A stretch of 64,000 bases of DNA, taken from Oricola nitratireducens (GTDB taxonomy: Bacteria; Pseudomonadota; Alphaproteobacteria; Rhizobiales; Rhizobiaceae). The stretch's first letter is position 1, and each line of letters starts with the position of its first letter. The notes under the pieces were generated by a model that had not been told where the DNA came from, did not search any database, and saw only the letters and a program-made list of their open reading frames with translations. Positions 54,578 through 63,070 of this stretch are shown piece after piece. Both the position numbers and the translations under genes were made by a program. The stretch is taken from assembly GCF_014904745.1 (NCBI RefSeq), contig NZ_JACZCS010000009.1, positions 62,001 through 126,000 on the forward strand, written 5' to 3'.

Positions 54578-55189
54578 TCAGCCCGGCTCAGTCGCAACTA
54601 CCTTCCAAACGGGATCTATGGACTCGTGCATTCTGCGAAATGTCCAGAGGTCGGCAGTACGCAAAAGCCTGGCCATTCCCGGCAAGGGTCTTTCCTCACA
54701 CGCGCGCCGCTCGGTCAGAAAAAACTCTGATTCGAACCGGACCTCTATCGTGGCCGCAACGTCATCGAAAAACTTGCTGACGATTTCGGCGTTGTCGAGT
54801 TTTACAAATTCTAGTCTTGTGGGCTTTGGGTTGTTACTTTGATCCTTCAAGTTAAGCGCAAATCCCTCCAGAACGGCGGAATCAAGCAAGTCACGAAGCG
54901 CGGTCAGATTACCAGCGGCATAACTGCCTACAATGAATTCGAAGGCACGGCTCGCATCTGTAAGAAATTTATCCTCTTCAAAGGAGAGCTTTGCCGCGAC
55001 CGCAAGGAACGGAGAAGTTATTCTCGCCTGATTCGTTAACCTACCAGCTCCGGTATTTTCTTTTGTAAATGACAAAGAGCCGTGTTTTTCTTTTCTCCGA
55101 TTATCACGCCTGATCAATACGAATGCATAATATAATGAAATCGCTATTATAATCCACAGGTCGGAATTTGTTTGAGTGTCTTCTAACAT
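54578..55189 (-). CDS. Tim44-like/TimA-type protein
   Basis: 203 residues: an N-terminal membrane anchor (about 10-25), a charged linker, then a Tim44-like C-terminal domain (FEEDKFLTDASRAFEFIVGSY, AGNLTALRDLLDSAVLEGF, and the AEIVSKFFDDVAATIEVRFESEF strand pair). Alphaproteobacteria normally have one conserved TimA gene; this copy has lower GC and lies in an accessory patch, so it may be a diverged or acquired paralogue. Confidence 0.7.
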   Translation of the reverse strand: MLEDTQTNSDLWIIIAISLYYAFVLIRRDNRRKEKHGSLSFTKENTGAGRLTNQARITSPFLAVAAKLSFEEDKFLTDASRAFEFIVGSYAAGNLTALRDLLDSAVLEGFALNLKDQSNNPKPTRLEFVKLDNAEIVSKFFDDVAATIEVRFESEFFLTERRACEERPLPGMARLLRTADLWTFRRMHESIDPVWKVVATEPG

Positions 55190-55804
55190 GTAACGTCCTC
55201 AAATCAAAAACTCTTCGTTTTGGATGTGCGCAATTCCAATTTCCATCGAGAATGCGGCGATTCCAATCATAGAAGGCTTCAATCGTCTGCGCGAGTATTT
55301 ACCCGAATGGAGATTGTGTCTCCCATGATGGGAATGCCCCCCTTCCGTGAAGGGAATTGTCCAGAAGTTGGTCTTCCAAAATCCTGCGTGATCCTTCCAG
55401 GGTCAGATGCTCATTGGTCACACCTTCAACTCTACTGCGAATAGTAGCATCCAAAGCGAACGCGACCCTGACGGAGATCGCGTTCTCGCGAGTGATCATC
55501 ATTTCGACAGCTTACGCGCTTGCATGCATCGGAATTGGACCGCCGCCAGAGAGCAACATTACTCCGGCCCAGTTGTTCGGGCTCCAATACACCAACCGCG
55601 CGAGACAGGGCCGATGCCTCCTCCAGACTTTGCGTTTCGTTTCAAGCCTCGTCGCACCCTGTACAGTCAAGAATGATCAAGACCACCCACCTTCCGTTGG
55701 ATTAGGGCGTGGCGTTTCCAACGGAATGTTGTGATCTAAGCCCGCACATAACCAAAGACAAACGGAATTAAATGTATTATTAGATCGAAAAATTTGGATC
55801 ACCA
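55190..55804. other. lower-GC intergenic stretch
   Basis: 615 bp. Short frames on both strands (for example 55299-55502 minus, with AISVRVAFALDATIRSRVEG) look partly protein-like and could be remnants, but none has a ribosome site or recognisable family. Confidence 0.35.
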
Positions 55805-56665
55805 ATGGATATCGATCGCGCTCGCACCTTTTTGGAAATTGTTCACACTGGAAGCTTTCTCAAAGCCGCGGAACGCCTGCATGTGACACAGACGACCGTC
55901 AGCGCACGTATTAGGACGCTTGAAGACGAACTTGGCCGACGTCTGTTCATTCGGAACCGAAACGGTGCAAGATTGACATCCGCGGGTATCGAGTTCGAGC
56001 GTTTCGCCCAAATGTTCGTGCAGGTTTGGGAAAGGGCGAGGCAACAACTAGCGGTTCCATCCGGCAAGAATGGAGTGGTGAGTGTAGCCGCAGAGATGAG
56101 CCTATGGAATCCGGTTCTTGTGGACTGGATGGTGAAGCTAAAAGAAAAGGAAGACTGGCTTGCCGTACGCGCTCATGTTGGACTTCCAAGTCAGCTTGTC
56201 GAGGAATTGAGAACCGGAACCCTGGACATTGCGCTCCTCTATTCGCCGCAACTTCTCCCAGGCTTTGCGGTTGAATTGCTGGTTGAGGAGCAACTGGTTT
56301 TGGTGCGTGCGAAATCACCAAAGCCGGGATTCAGAAGTCCCGACGAATATGTATATGTGGATTGGGGAGCCGCATTTTCGGCCCAGCACGGTACACATTG
56401 GGCATCTCGGAACGAGGGTGGAACCTTTGTTGGTTTCGGACCACTCGGGCTTTCGTACCTTCTCAGGACAGGGGGAACAGGATACTTCCGGCGCGGCATG
56501 GTCACACCGCTTGTAGATGAAGGCAAGCTCGAACTAGTCGAGGATGCACCGAGTTATCCCTACCCCGCCTACGCGGTTTACCCTGACAATGCTGAAGAGC
56601 GCCCGGAAATCCGCGCTGCATTGCAAGTGCTCCGAACCGCTATTGAACCAAGTCAACAAAACTGA
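55805..56665 (+). CDS. LysR family transcriptional regulator
   Basis: 286 residues. Helix-turn-helix FLKAAERLHVTQTTVSARIRTLEDELG (about 18-44) and a LysR effector domain with YVYVDWGAAF. Same length and same subfamily motifs as the LysR at 17419-18279. It is isolated; no divergent target gene is recognisable in the 600 bp upstream. Confidence 0.88.
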   Translation: MDIDRARTFLEIVHTGSFLKAAERLHVTQTTVSARIRTLEDELGRRLFIRNRNGARLTSAGIEFERFAQMFVQVWERARQQLAVPSGKNGVVSVAAEMSLWNPVLVDWMVKLKEKEDWLAVRAHVGLPSQLVEELRTGTLDIALLYSPQLLPGFAVELLVEEQLVLVRAKSPKPGFRSPDEYVYVDWGAAFSAQHGTHWASRNEGGTFVGFGPLGLSYLLRTGGTGYFRRGMVTPLVDEGKLELVEDAPSYPYPAYAVYPDNAEERPEIRAALQVLRTAIEPSQQN

Positions 56666-56695
56666 CAGTTCACCACTTGTTTGGCATTATCTGGC

Positions 56696-57496
56696 TCAAA
56701 CCTCCTCGGGGTCTTCCGGCCTGGTGAGGATGTAGGAATCCATGATCCAGCCGTGCTTCTCGCGCGCTGCCGCCCGCAAGCGCTCGATCTCACCGCAGAC
56801 CTCGCGCAGCTTGCCGGCGACTAGAATTTCGTCCTCGGTGCCGACATAGGCGCCCCAATGAATGTCCATCTCGCCATCGACCGACTTGAAGGCGTTCTGC
56901 GCATCCAGCATGACCGTGACGCTGCCAACATTGTCCGGAAAGCCTTCGGCCAGCCTGCGGCCTGTTGTGATCATGATCGACTCTCCGATGCGATTGAGCG
57001 CGACCTTGTGACGAGCGGCAAGGGCCTGCACGCTGCTGATGCCCGGTACGACGTCATACTCCAGTTCGATATTCCCCCTGGAGCGGATGTTATCGAGAAT
57101 GCGCAGCGTGCCGTCGTAGAACGACGGGTCGCCCCAGACGAGGAAAGCGCCCTCCTCGTCGTCATCCAGTTCCTCGACCAGAAGCCGCTCATAGACCTGT
57201 TCGACCTCGTCGCGCCACGCATCCACACACTGTGAATAGTCAGGCGTCGTTCGCGCGCGTGACGGCGTATCGAAATCGACCATCCGATAATCGTGCCCAC
57301 GAATGAACCGCCCGCAGATCTCGCGGCGCAGCTTCGCCAGTCCCGCCTTCCCGGTTCCCTTGTTGGGAATGAAGAATACCGAAACCTGATTGAGGGCATT
57401 GATCGCTTGGACGGTCACGTAGTCCGGGTTCCCGGCGCCGATTCCGATTACAGATACTTTACGCTTCACGACTACATGCTTTGTGCTGCCTTGCAT
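56696..57496 (-). CDS. cobF: precorrin-6A synthase (deacetylating)
   Basis: 266 residues. SAM-dependent tetrapyrrole methylase fold: VSVIGIGAGNPDYVTVQAIN at the start, GAFLVWGDPSFYDGTLRIL and YDVVPGISSVQALAARHKV, MITTGRRLAEG and the WGAYVGTED closing block. CobF removes the acetyl unit and methylates C-1 in aerobic cobalamin synthesis. It stands alone here, away from any other cob gene. Confidence 0.93.
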   Translation of the reverse strand: MQGSTKHVVVKRKVSVIGIGAGNPDYVTVQAINALNQVSVFFIPNKGTGKAGLAKLRREICGRFIRGHDYRMVDFDTPSRARTTPDYSQCVDAWRDEVEQVYERLLVEELDDDEEGAFLVWGDPSFYDGTLRILDNIRSRGNIELEYDVVPGISSVQALAARHKVALNRIGESIMITTGRRLAEGFPDNVGSVTVMLDAQNAFKSVDGEMDIHWGAYVGTEDEILVAGKLREVCGEIERLRAAAREKHGWIMDSYILTRPEDPEEV

Positions 57497-57916
57497 GATG
57501 GAAGTCCCGTTGCAACCCGTCGAAACGAAAATTCCGAACGGGACGATTGTAGGTTAAATGCCCGCTTGGAGTAAGGCAAACTGCATTAATTTGATACTGA
57601 CTGCATCATCTTGATAGTAAAAGTTCACACGACCATTGAAGTTGGGTGACAGTGGGGGGATTTCTCCCAGTGCGTAGAGAATGCCTCCAAAGACACCACG
57701 GTTGCCAATTAGAAGCATTTCGGCCCACTCTGATCGCTGAAGCATCACCCACGCAAACCTGTCACCCAAACCTCATCTCGTAATGTCAGAGCCTCGGTAA
57801 TTTCCGAAGGGCAGTCAGTCGCGTGTTAATGCCGGAGCAAAAAATGCGCCAGATGATGTCATGCGAAGGGACCCGATCGGGCCTCTTCGCATGACGGCGC
57901 GCCGCTGCGTTGTGGA
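57497..57916. other. intergenic region with a strong palindrome
   Basis: 420 bp between cobF and the istB remnant. It carries the hairpin at 57859-57894. A 71-residue minus-strand frame (57554-57769) has no recognisable content. Confidence 0.4.
57859..57894. terminator. long hairpin downstream of istB
   Basis: TCATGCGAAG pairs perfectly with CTTCGCATGA, and the 16 bases between contain CCCGATCGGG, giving a nearly continuous 36-nt palindrome. It begins 23 nt after the istB stop (minus strand). Terminator or IS end structure. Confidence 0.55.
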
Positions 57917-58519
57917 TCAGCCTGCTTCGGGATCCCGCTTTGGTCCGGCAGCCTTGAGGGATTGTGCGAGGCGATAGCTTTCGCCGTTCATTTCCAGGAT
58001 ATGGACGTGGTGCGTGAGGCGGTCGAGGAGCGCGCCGGTCAGCCGCTCGGAGCTAAAGACGCTGGTCCATTCATCGAGGGGCAGGTTCGACGCGACGATG
58101 GTGGAGCCGCGTTCGTAGCGCTGCGAGAAGACCTCAATCAGCAGTTCCGCTCCGGTCGGCGACAGCGGCACGTAGCCAAGTTCGTAGATGATCAGCAGCC
58201 GAACCTTGGCCATTTGCTTCTGCAGGCGCAGCAATCGCTTTTCGTCGCGGGCCTCGAGCAGTTCGTGCACCAGGGCCGATGCGGTGATGAAGCCGACGGG
58301 CAGCCCCTTCTGGCAGGCAGCCAGTCCGAGGGCGAGAGCGATATGGGTCTTGCCGGTGCCGCTGTTGCCGACGGCGATGACATTCTCGTTGCGGTTGACG
58401 TAGTCGCAGCGCGCCAGTTCCATCACCAGCATCTTGTTCAACGATGCGATGGCATTGAAGTCGAAGCTGTCGATGTTCTTGACGGCGGGAAAGCGGGCCG
58501 CCCTGAACCGTCTTCGCAA
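57917..58519 (-). pseudogene. istB: IS21-family istB ATPase, truncated and mutated
   Basis: 200 residues in frame; whole IstB proteins have about 50 more at the N-terminus and follow an istA gene, which is absent. Walker A GNSGTGKTH (51-58) is intact, but the Walker B acidic residue is changed: LLIIYELGYVPLS, with Y112 (codon TAC at 58184-58186) where the family has aspartate. Sensor and end motifs (SNLPLDEWTSVF, GALLDRLTHHVHILEMNGESYRL) remain. A dead fragment of an IS21 element. Confidence 0.8.
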
Positions 58520-58597
58520 GGAATTGAGCTGAATGTTTCACTGCAATCATCGATTTTTCTCTCGGATTCCAAACCAGTACCAAAACCAAATCGGCGG

Positions 58598-58954
58598 TCA
58601 CTTCTGTCTGTGCAGGATCAGCCCTTCGGAATTGCGATAGGCGCCATTGCCCAGATCCTCGAATGTGACGCACGTCTTGCCGCGTTTAGGTCCCTTCGTG
58701 AGAGTCATGCACAGCTCGTCCCCGACGTAGACCCAATTGCCAGCACCGGACATGAACGCGACTTTCATCACAATGCTGCCATCGGAATTGTAACGCAGAC
58801 GAACGGTCATGCCGTTACGTGTCGCCGTCAGATCCTTGTCGATAATCTGCCTTGAAACCTGCTCCCGCGTCAGCGTTTCGGCGACAGCCGGTTGTATGAT
58901 TAGAGCACCAACTGTCGCTAGCGCTGGCAGGGTAAGCGTTAGGGCGCGGCGCAT
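58598..58954 (-). CDS. exported protein of unknown function
   Basis: 118 residues with a Sec signal (1-23, cleaved after AVA). The mature part has two cysteines, in ELCMTLTKGPKRGKTCV, likely a disulfide, and strands NWVYVGDEL and VTFEDLGNGAYRN. No family recognised. It is divergent from the TetR gene, with a palindrome between them, so it may be a target. Confidence 0.65.
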   Translation of the reverse strand: MRRALTLTLPALATVGALIIQPAVAETLTREQVSRQIIDKDLTATRNGMTVRLRYNSDGSIVMKVAFMSGAGNWVYVGDELCMTLTKGPKRGKTCVTFEDLGNGAYRNSEGLILHRQK

Positions 58955-59002
58955 GTGGAAACATCCTTTATCGGGCAGACTGCGATACGCAATTGTGCAA
59001 TA

Positions 59003-59018
59003 ATGTAATAGCTTACAT
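59003..59018. promoter_or_regulatory. candidate TetR operator
   Basis: ATGTAA and TTACAT in perfect symmetry with a 4-nt centre, between the exported-protein gene (start 58954, minus) and the TetR gene (start 59142, plus). Confidence 0.5.
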
Positions 59019-59141
59019 ACTTTGTAAAGTGTCAAGAAATCCTGTCTTTTTCATCTGGATTGCCATATTTGGCAGATTCTGGTTGCAAATCTCGATAGGA
59101 GTAAATAATAAGTGAGCAATCGCTTTTGCCGAGGTTATCCG

Positions 59142-59768
59142 ATGTCACGAGCAAAGTACCTGCCGACCGAAGAGCGGCGAAACGAGGCGGTCGAAGCAGT
59201 AATTGAACTCGCCGCCGCAAGGAATCCGGAAGACATAACGACCACTGCGATCGCCGGACGCATGAAGCTCAGTCAGGGGGCGCTGTTTCGGCATTTCCCG
59301 ACCAAGGATGCGATTTGGTGCCAAGTGATGGAGTGGGTTTCCAACCGGCTCCTGGAACGCGTCGACAAAGTAGCCGGCGCCGAGGCGGATCCGGTTGATG
59401 CGTTGGAGGCGATGTTCTTGACGCATGTGAAATTTGTCGCGGAACGACCCGGAGTACCGCGAATTCTAATGGGGCAGCTGCAGCGCAATGGAGCGACCGC
59501 GGCCAAGCAGGTCGCCCAAACATTGATGAGAAATTACGCTACAAGGCTTCACCGCATTCTATCTGCCGCCCGCGCTTCGGGTGCCGTCTCAGCCAAGCTG
59601 GATGAGTCCGCCGCGGCAACGCTGTTTCTCGGCATGATCCAAGGATTGGTGGTGCAGGCGCAGATCAGCGGCGACTACGCGAAGATGTGCGCAGAAGCGC
59701 CACGGGTCTTTGCGATCTATCGCGCCGGCATCACGCGCGGTTCTCCCGGGAAGGAGAAAACCGAATGA
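59142..59768 (+). CDS. TetR family regulator
   Basis: 208 residues from ATG 59142 (GAGG 7 nt upstream). Helix-turn-helix at about 12-60 (ITTTAIAGRMKLSQGALFRHFPTKDAIW) and a TetR C-terminal domain. First gene of a five-gene unit: its stop overlaps the MBL gene start. Related gene sets (TetR, adaptor, RbbA-like ABC) suggest control of an efflux system. Confidence 0.9.
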   Translation: MSRAKYLPTEERRNEAVEAVIELAAARNPEDITTTAIAGRMKLSQGALFRHFPTKDAIWCQVMEWVSNRLLERVDKVAGAEADPVDALEAMFLTHVKFVAERPGVPRILMGQLQRNGATAAKQVAQTLMRNYATRLHRILSAARASGAVSAKLDESAAATLFLGMIQGLVVQAQISGDYAKMCAEAPRVFAIYRAGITRGSPGKEKTE

Positions 59769-61195
59769 AACTCACGTTCCTTGGCGCGGCGCGAGAGGTC
59801 ACGGGATCGTGCTATCTCATCGAATCCGGGACACTGCGCTTCCTCGTCGATTGCGGCATGCTGCAAGGCGGACGCGCGGCCGATGCGCGCAATCGACAAT
59901 CCTTCGCAATTGATCCGAAAACGCTGGATTTCGTCCTGCTGACCCACGCCCATATCGACCACAGCGGGCTATTGCCGAAACTGACGCGCGAAGGCTTTCG
60001 CGGCCCTATCCTGACAACCACCGCCACCGCCGATCTGCTGGAGGTGATGCTGCCCGACAGCGCCCACATTCAGGAGGCCGAGGCCGAACGGGCGGCGCGT
60101 GGACATCACAGCAGAAAGCGGGCGCGGACCATGCGCGCCGTGCCGATTTACACGTTGCACGATGCCGAAGCCTGCCTGCGCCAGGTGCGTCCGGTGAATT
60201 ATGACGAGAAGCTCTCCCTTGGCGACAATGTGACCTGCGCCTTCCGCGATGCCGGCCACATACTCGGCTCGGCAATCCTGGAGCTGTGGGTTGACGATGC
60301 CGGCGGCGCGGTGAAGCTGGTGTTCAGCGGAGATCTAGGTCAACCGGGCCGGGCCATCCTGCGCGATCCGACCCGCATCGCCGAAGCCGACATCCTGGTG
60401 ATGGAGTCGACCTACGGAGACCGGGCGCACCGAGATCAGGCCGCTACGATCGACGAGATGGTCACAATCATCAGTGAAACCAACCGGCGCGGCGGAAACG
60501 TGATCATGCCCGCCTTCGCGGTGGGAAGGACGCAGGAAATCCTCTATCACCTGAATTGCCTGACCCGGCAGGGCCGCCTGCGTGATCTGTCGATATTCAT
60601 CGATTCACCCATGGCCGACCGCGCCACCCAAATCACCAAGCAGCATCTGGAATTGTTCGATGAACAGGCGCTTCGGCTGGTCGAATGGCATGACAATGGT
60701 GTGAATCTGCCCATGATGCACTTCACGGCCAGCGTCGAGGAGTCAAAGGCGCTCAATAGGGTCCGTTCCGGCGCAATCATCATATCGGCTAGCGGCATGT
60801 GCACCGCCGGGCGTATCCGCCACCATCTTCTTCAAAACCTGCCGCGTCCGGAATGCGCGGTGCTGATTACGGGATTCCAGGCGCAGGGGACGCTGGGCCG
60901 GCACCTGGTTGATGGAGCAAAACGGGTACGGATTTTCGGCGAAGACATCGCGGTGCGCGCCTCGGTGCATACACTCAACGGCTTCTCCGCTCATGCAGAC
61001 CGTACGGCGCTGCTGGACTGGGCGGCGGTATTCCGGGAATCCCCCGCACAGGTCTTCATCACCCATGGCGAGGCGAGCGCCGCGGATGCCCTCGCCCGGA
61101 CGTTGCGCGACGATTTTGGGTGGTGCGTCTCGGTTCCTGGCCCAGGCAGAACGCTGGACTGGCCGCTGGTCACACCCGGAAAGACCGTTCGATGA
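59765..61195 (+). CDS. MBL-fold RNA-processing-type hydrolase (beta-CASP)
   Basis: 476 residues. Metallo-beta-lactamase motifs: LLTHAHIDHSGLLPKL (metal site HxHxDH), GHILGSAIL, FSGDLG; beta-CASP region with MESTYGDRAH, PAFAVGRTQEILYHL, IDSPMA and SASGMCTAGRI, and C-terminal FSAHAD. This is the CPSF/Ysh1-like bacterial family, RNases or related hydrolases. Its stop overlaps the LOG gene start. Often found in low-oxygen stress units in alphaproteobacteria; substrate not known. Confidence 0.92.
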   Translation: MKLTFLGAAREVTGSCYLIESGTLRFLVDCGMLQGGRAADARNRQSFAIDPKTLDFVLLTHAHIDHSGLLPKLTREGFRGPILTTTATADLLEVMLPDSAHIQEAEAERAARGHHSRKRARTMRAVPIYTLHDAEACLRQVRPVNYDEKLSLGDNVTCAFRDAGHILGSAILELWVDDAGGAVKLVFSGDLGQPGRAILRDPTRIAEADILVMESTYGDRAHRDQAATIDEMVTIISETNRRGGNVIMPAFAVGRTQEILYHLNCLTRQGRLRDLSIFIDSPMADRATQITKQHLELFDEQALRLVEWHDNGVNLPMMHFTASVEESKALNRVRSGAIIISASGMCTAGRIRHHLLQNLPRPECAVLITGFQAQGTLGRHLVDGAKRVRIFGEDIAVRASVHTLNGFSAHADRTALLDWAAVFRESPAQVFITHGEASAADALARTLRDDFGWCVSVPGPGRTLDWPLVTPGKTVR

Positions 61196-61974
61196 TCAGC
61201 CAGGCCGATCGCAGGTCGCTTCAGGAGAGGATTCTGTCCAGCCCATCCTATCTGCTGGCGGAGGAGGATATCGCACTGATGTGCGAGGATGACCTGCGCC
61301 CGCTGCGTCTGCAGCTTGAGTTGATCAAGACCGAACGTGCAATGCGCCAGCACGGGATACGCTCGACGGTCGTGGTGTTCGGCAGCGCCCGCGTCCCGCT
61401 TCCGCATGTCCGTCCACAAGGCAGCCGCAGCTTGCGCCAGGCGGGCTATCTCGAGGAGGCGCGGCGTTTCGCTGCACTGGTGTCGCGCCGATTTCAAAAG
61501 GAACGGCGGCGCGATTTTGTCGTCGTCACCGGGGGCGGACCCGGCATCATGGAGGCCGCGAACCGCGGCGCCTGGGAGGTTGGCGCGCGCTCGATCGGTC
61601 TCAACATTATTCTGCCCCACGAACAAATTCCCAATCCGTTCATCACCCCGGATCTGGCATTCCGGTTTCGCTACTTCGCGATCCGGAAGTTGCATTTCGC
61701 GCTGCGGGCAAAGGGGATGGTCGCCTTTCCCGGCGGGTTCGGCACACTGGACGAATTGTTCGAAATCCTGACCCTCGTGCAGACCGGCAAGATGGCCGCT
61801 ATTCCGATCGTGCTACTCGGGGCCACGTTCTGGCGACAGGCGATTAATTTCGACTTCTTGATGGAGGAAGGCATGATTTCCGCGGCCGACAGAACTTTGT
61901 TCACCCTGGTCGAAACCGCTGAGGAAGCGGTGACGGCATTGCAAGAATTCTATCACGGGCGGCCACCCGAATGA
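61192..61974 (+). CDS. LOG family protein (Rossmann fold, TIGR00730-like)
   Basis: 260 residues. Shows VVFGSARVP, TGGGPGIMEAANRGAWEVG and PGGFGTLDELFEIL, the nucleotide-monophosphate ribohydrolase signature of LOG proteins, some of which release cytokinin bases. Longer N-terminus (about 60 residues) than plant LOG. Coupled to the MBL gene by a 4-nt overlap. Confidence 0.9.
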   Translation: MISQADRRSLQERILSSPSYLLAEEDIALMCEDDLRPLRLQLELIKTERAMRQHGIRSTVVVFGSARVPLPHVRPQGSRSLRQAGYLEEARRFAALVSRRFQKERRRDFVVVTGGGPGIMEAANRGAWEVGARSIGLNIILPHEQIPNPFITPDLAFRFRYFAIRKLHFALRAKGMVAFPGGFGTLDELFEILTLVQTGKMAAIPIVLLGATFWRQAINFDFLMEEGMISAADRTLFTLVETAEEAVTALQEFYHGRPPE

Positions 61975-62035
61975 CCGCGTGCGGGCGTATTTCCGGTTAT
62001 TGCGGCCGTGGCACGACCATAAGGAGACGGGACTG

Positions 62036-63070
62036 ATGTCACGCAAGATTTCCATAGCGATCATACTGGTCGCCGTCGTCGGCCTACTGGGCTTCGGTGC
62101 CTGGACCGTATTGCTCAAGCCCTCTGACCAGCCGCCAGAAGGCTTCGCCCGGGGAAATGGCCGAATCGAGGCGGATCTTGTCGATATATCGCCCCGGCTG
62201 GCGGGACGGGTGGCGCAAATCAAGGTTCGCGAGGGCGATCTTGTGCGCTCAGGTGACGTGCTGGTGGTAATAAATACGGTGGAGTTGCGCGCGCAACTGG
62301 CACGTTCTGATGCGGCGGTCGCCAGCGCCGAAGCCACGGTCGAGGTTGCCGCTGCCGGCGTGGCCGAGGCGCGCGCACGGCTGGCGCAGGCTCAAAGCGA
62401 GCAGGCGCGCGCCGAGACATTGAGTGTACGCGACGTACTATCCCGCCAAAGTCTCGACATACGGCGTACCGAAACCCAGCTAGCTGAGGCGAATCTAGCC
62501 GCGGCCGAGGCCACCAAGGTTGCTCACGAGCGCGCCGTCGAGGCCGAGGCGGCGGCCCGAGCAGAGATCGCAGCGCGCATCGAGGATTCGACGCTTTACT
62601 CCAGCGGTCCGGGACGAGTGCTATACCGTCTGGCGCAGCCCGGCGAGATCATCGGCAGCGGCGGCAAGGTGTTGACGCTGGTGAACCTCGAAGAAGTCTA
62701 CATGGAGTTCTTTCTGCCCGCGACCGAAGCTCCGCATCTGCGCATCGGTGACGAAGCCCGCATCGTCGCCGACATAATGCCCGATGTGGCCATCCCGGCG
62801 GTTGTATCTTTTGTATCCCCGCAGGCGCAGTTCACACCCAAGCAGGTAGAGACCCTGACCGAACGCAAAAGCCTGATGTTCCGTATCCGCGTGCGCATCC
62901 CGCCGGAACTGGTGTCGGAGCGTCTCGATCAAGTCAAGACGGGAGTGCGGGGTGTCGCTTGGGTGCGGCTTGCACGCGCCGACGGCAGCCTTCCGGATTG
63001 GCCCGACGGTTTGACTCCGCCGCTCGTCGACGTTTCATCCGCTAATCCTCCACCCGAGGTCGAGCCATGA
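62036..63070 (+). CDS. HlyD/YbhG-type membrane fusion protein
   Basis: 344 residues: an N-terminal anchor (about 5-27), lipoyl halves [21 protein letters not shown] and [18 protein letters not shown], and a long alanine/glutamate-rich coiled coil (about 95-185). Periplasmic adaptor for the ABC system encoded next; the stop overlaps that gene. Confidence 0.9.
   Translation: MSRKISIAIILVAVVGLLGFGAWTVLLKPSDQPPEGFARGNGRIEADLVDISPRLAGRVAQIKVREGDLVRSGDVLVVINTVELRAQLARSDAAVASAEATVEVAAAGVAEARARLAQAQSEQARAETLSVRDVLSRQSLDIRRTETQLAEANLAAAEATKVAHERAVEAEAAARAEIAARIEDSTLYSSGPGRVLYRLAQPGEIIGSGGKVLTLVNLEEVYMEFFLPATEAPHLRIGDEARIVADIMPDVAIPAVVSFVSPQAQFTPKQVETLTERKSLMFRIRVRIPPELVSERLDQVKTGVRGVAWVRLARADGSLPDWPDGLTPPLVDVSSANPPPEVEP

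Noticed and set aside
55299-55502. 67-codon minus-strand frame in the lower-GC patch
   Set aside because: No ribosome site or family; possible remnant only.
57554-57769. 71-codon minus-strand frame near cobF
   Set aside because: No recognisable family, ribosome site or partner; may be a remnant but not supportable.
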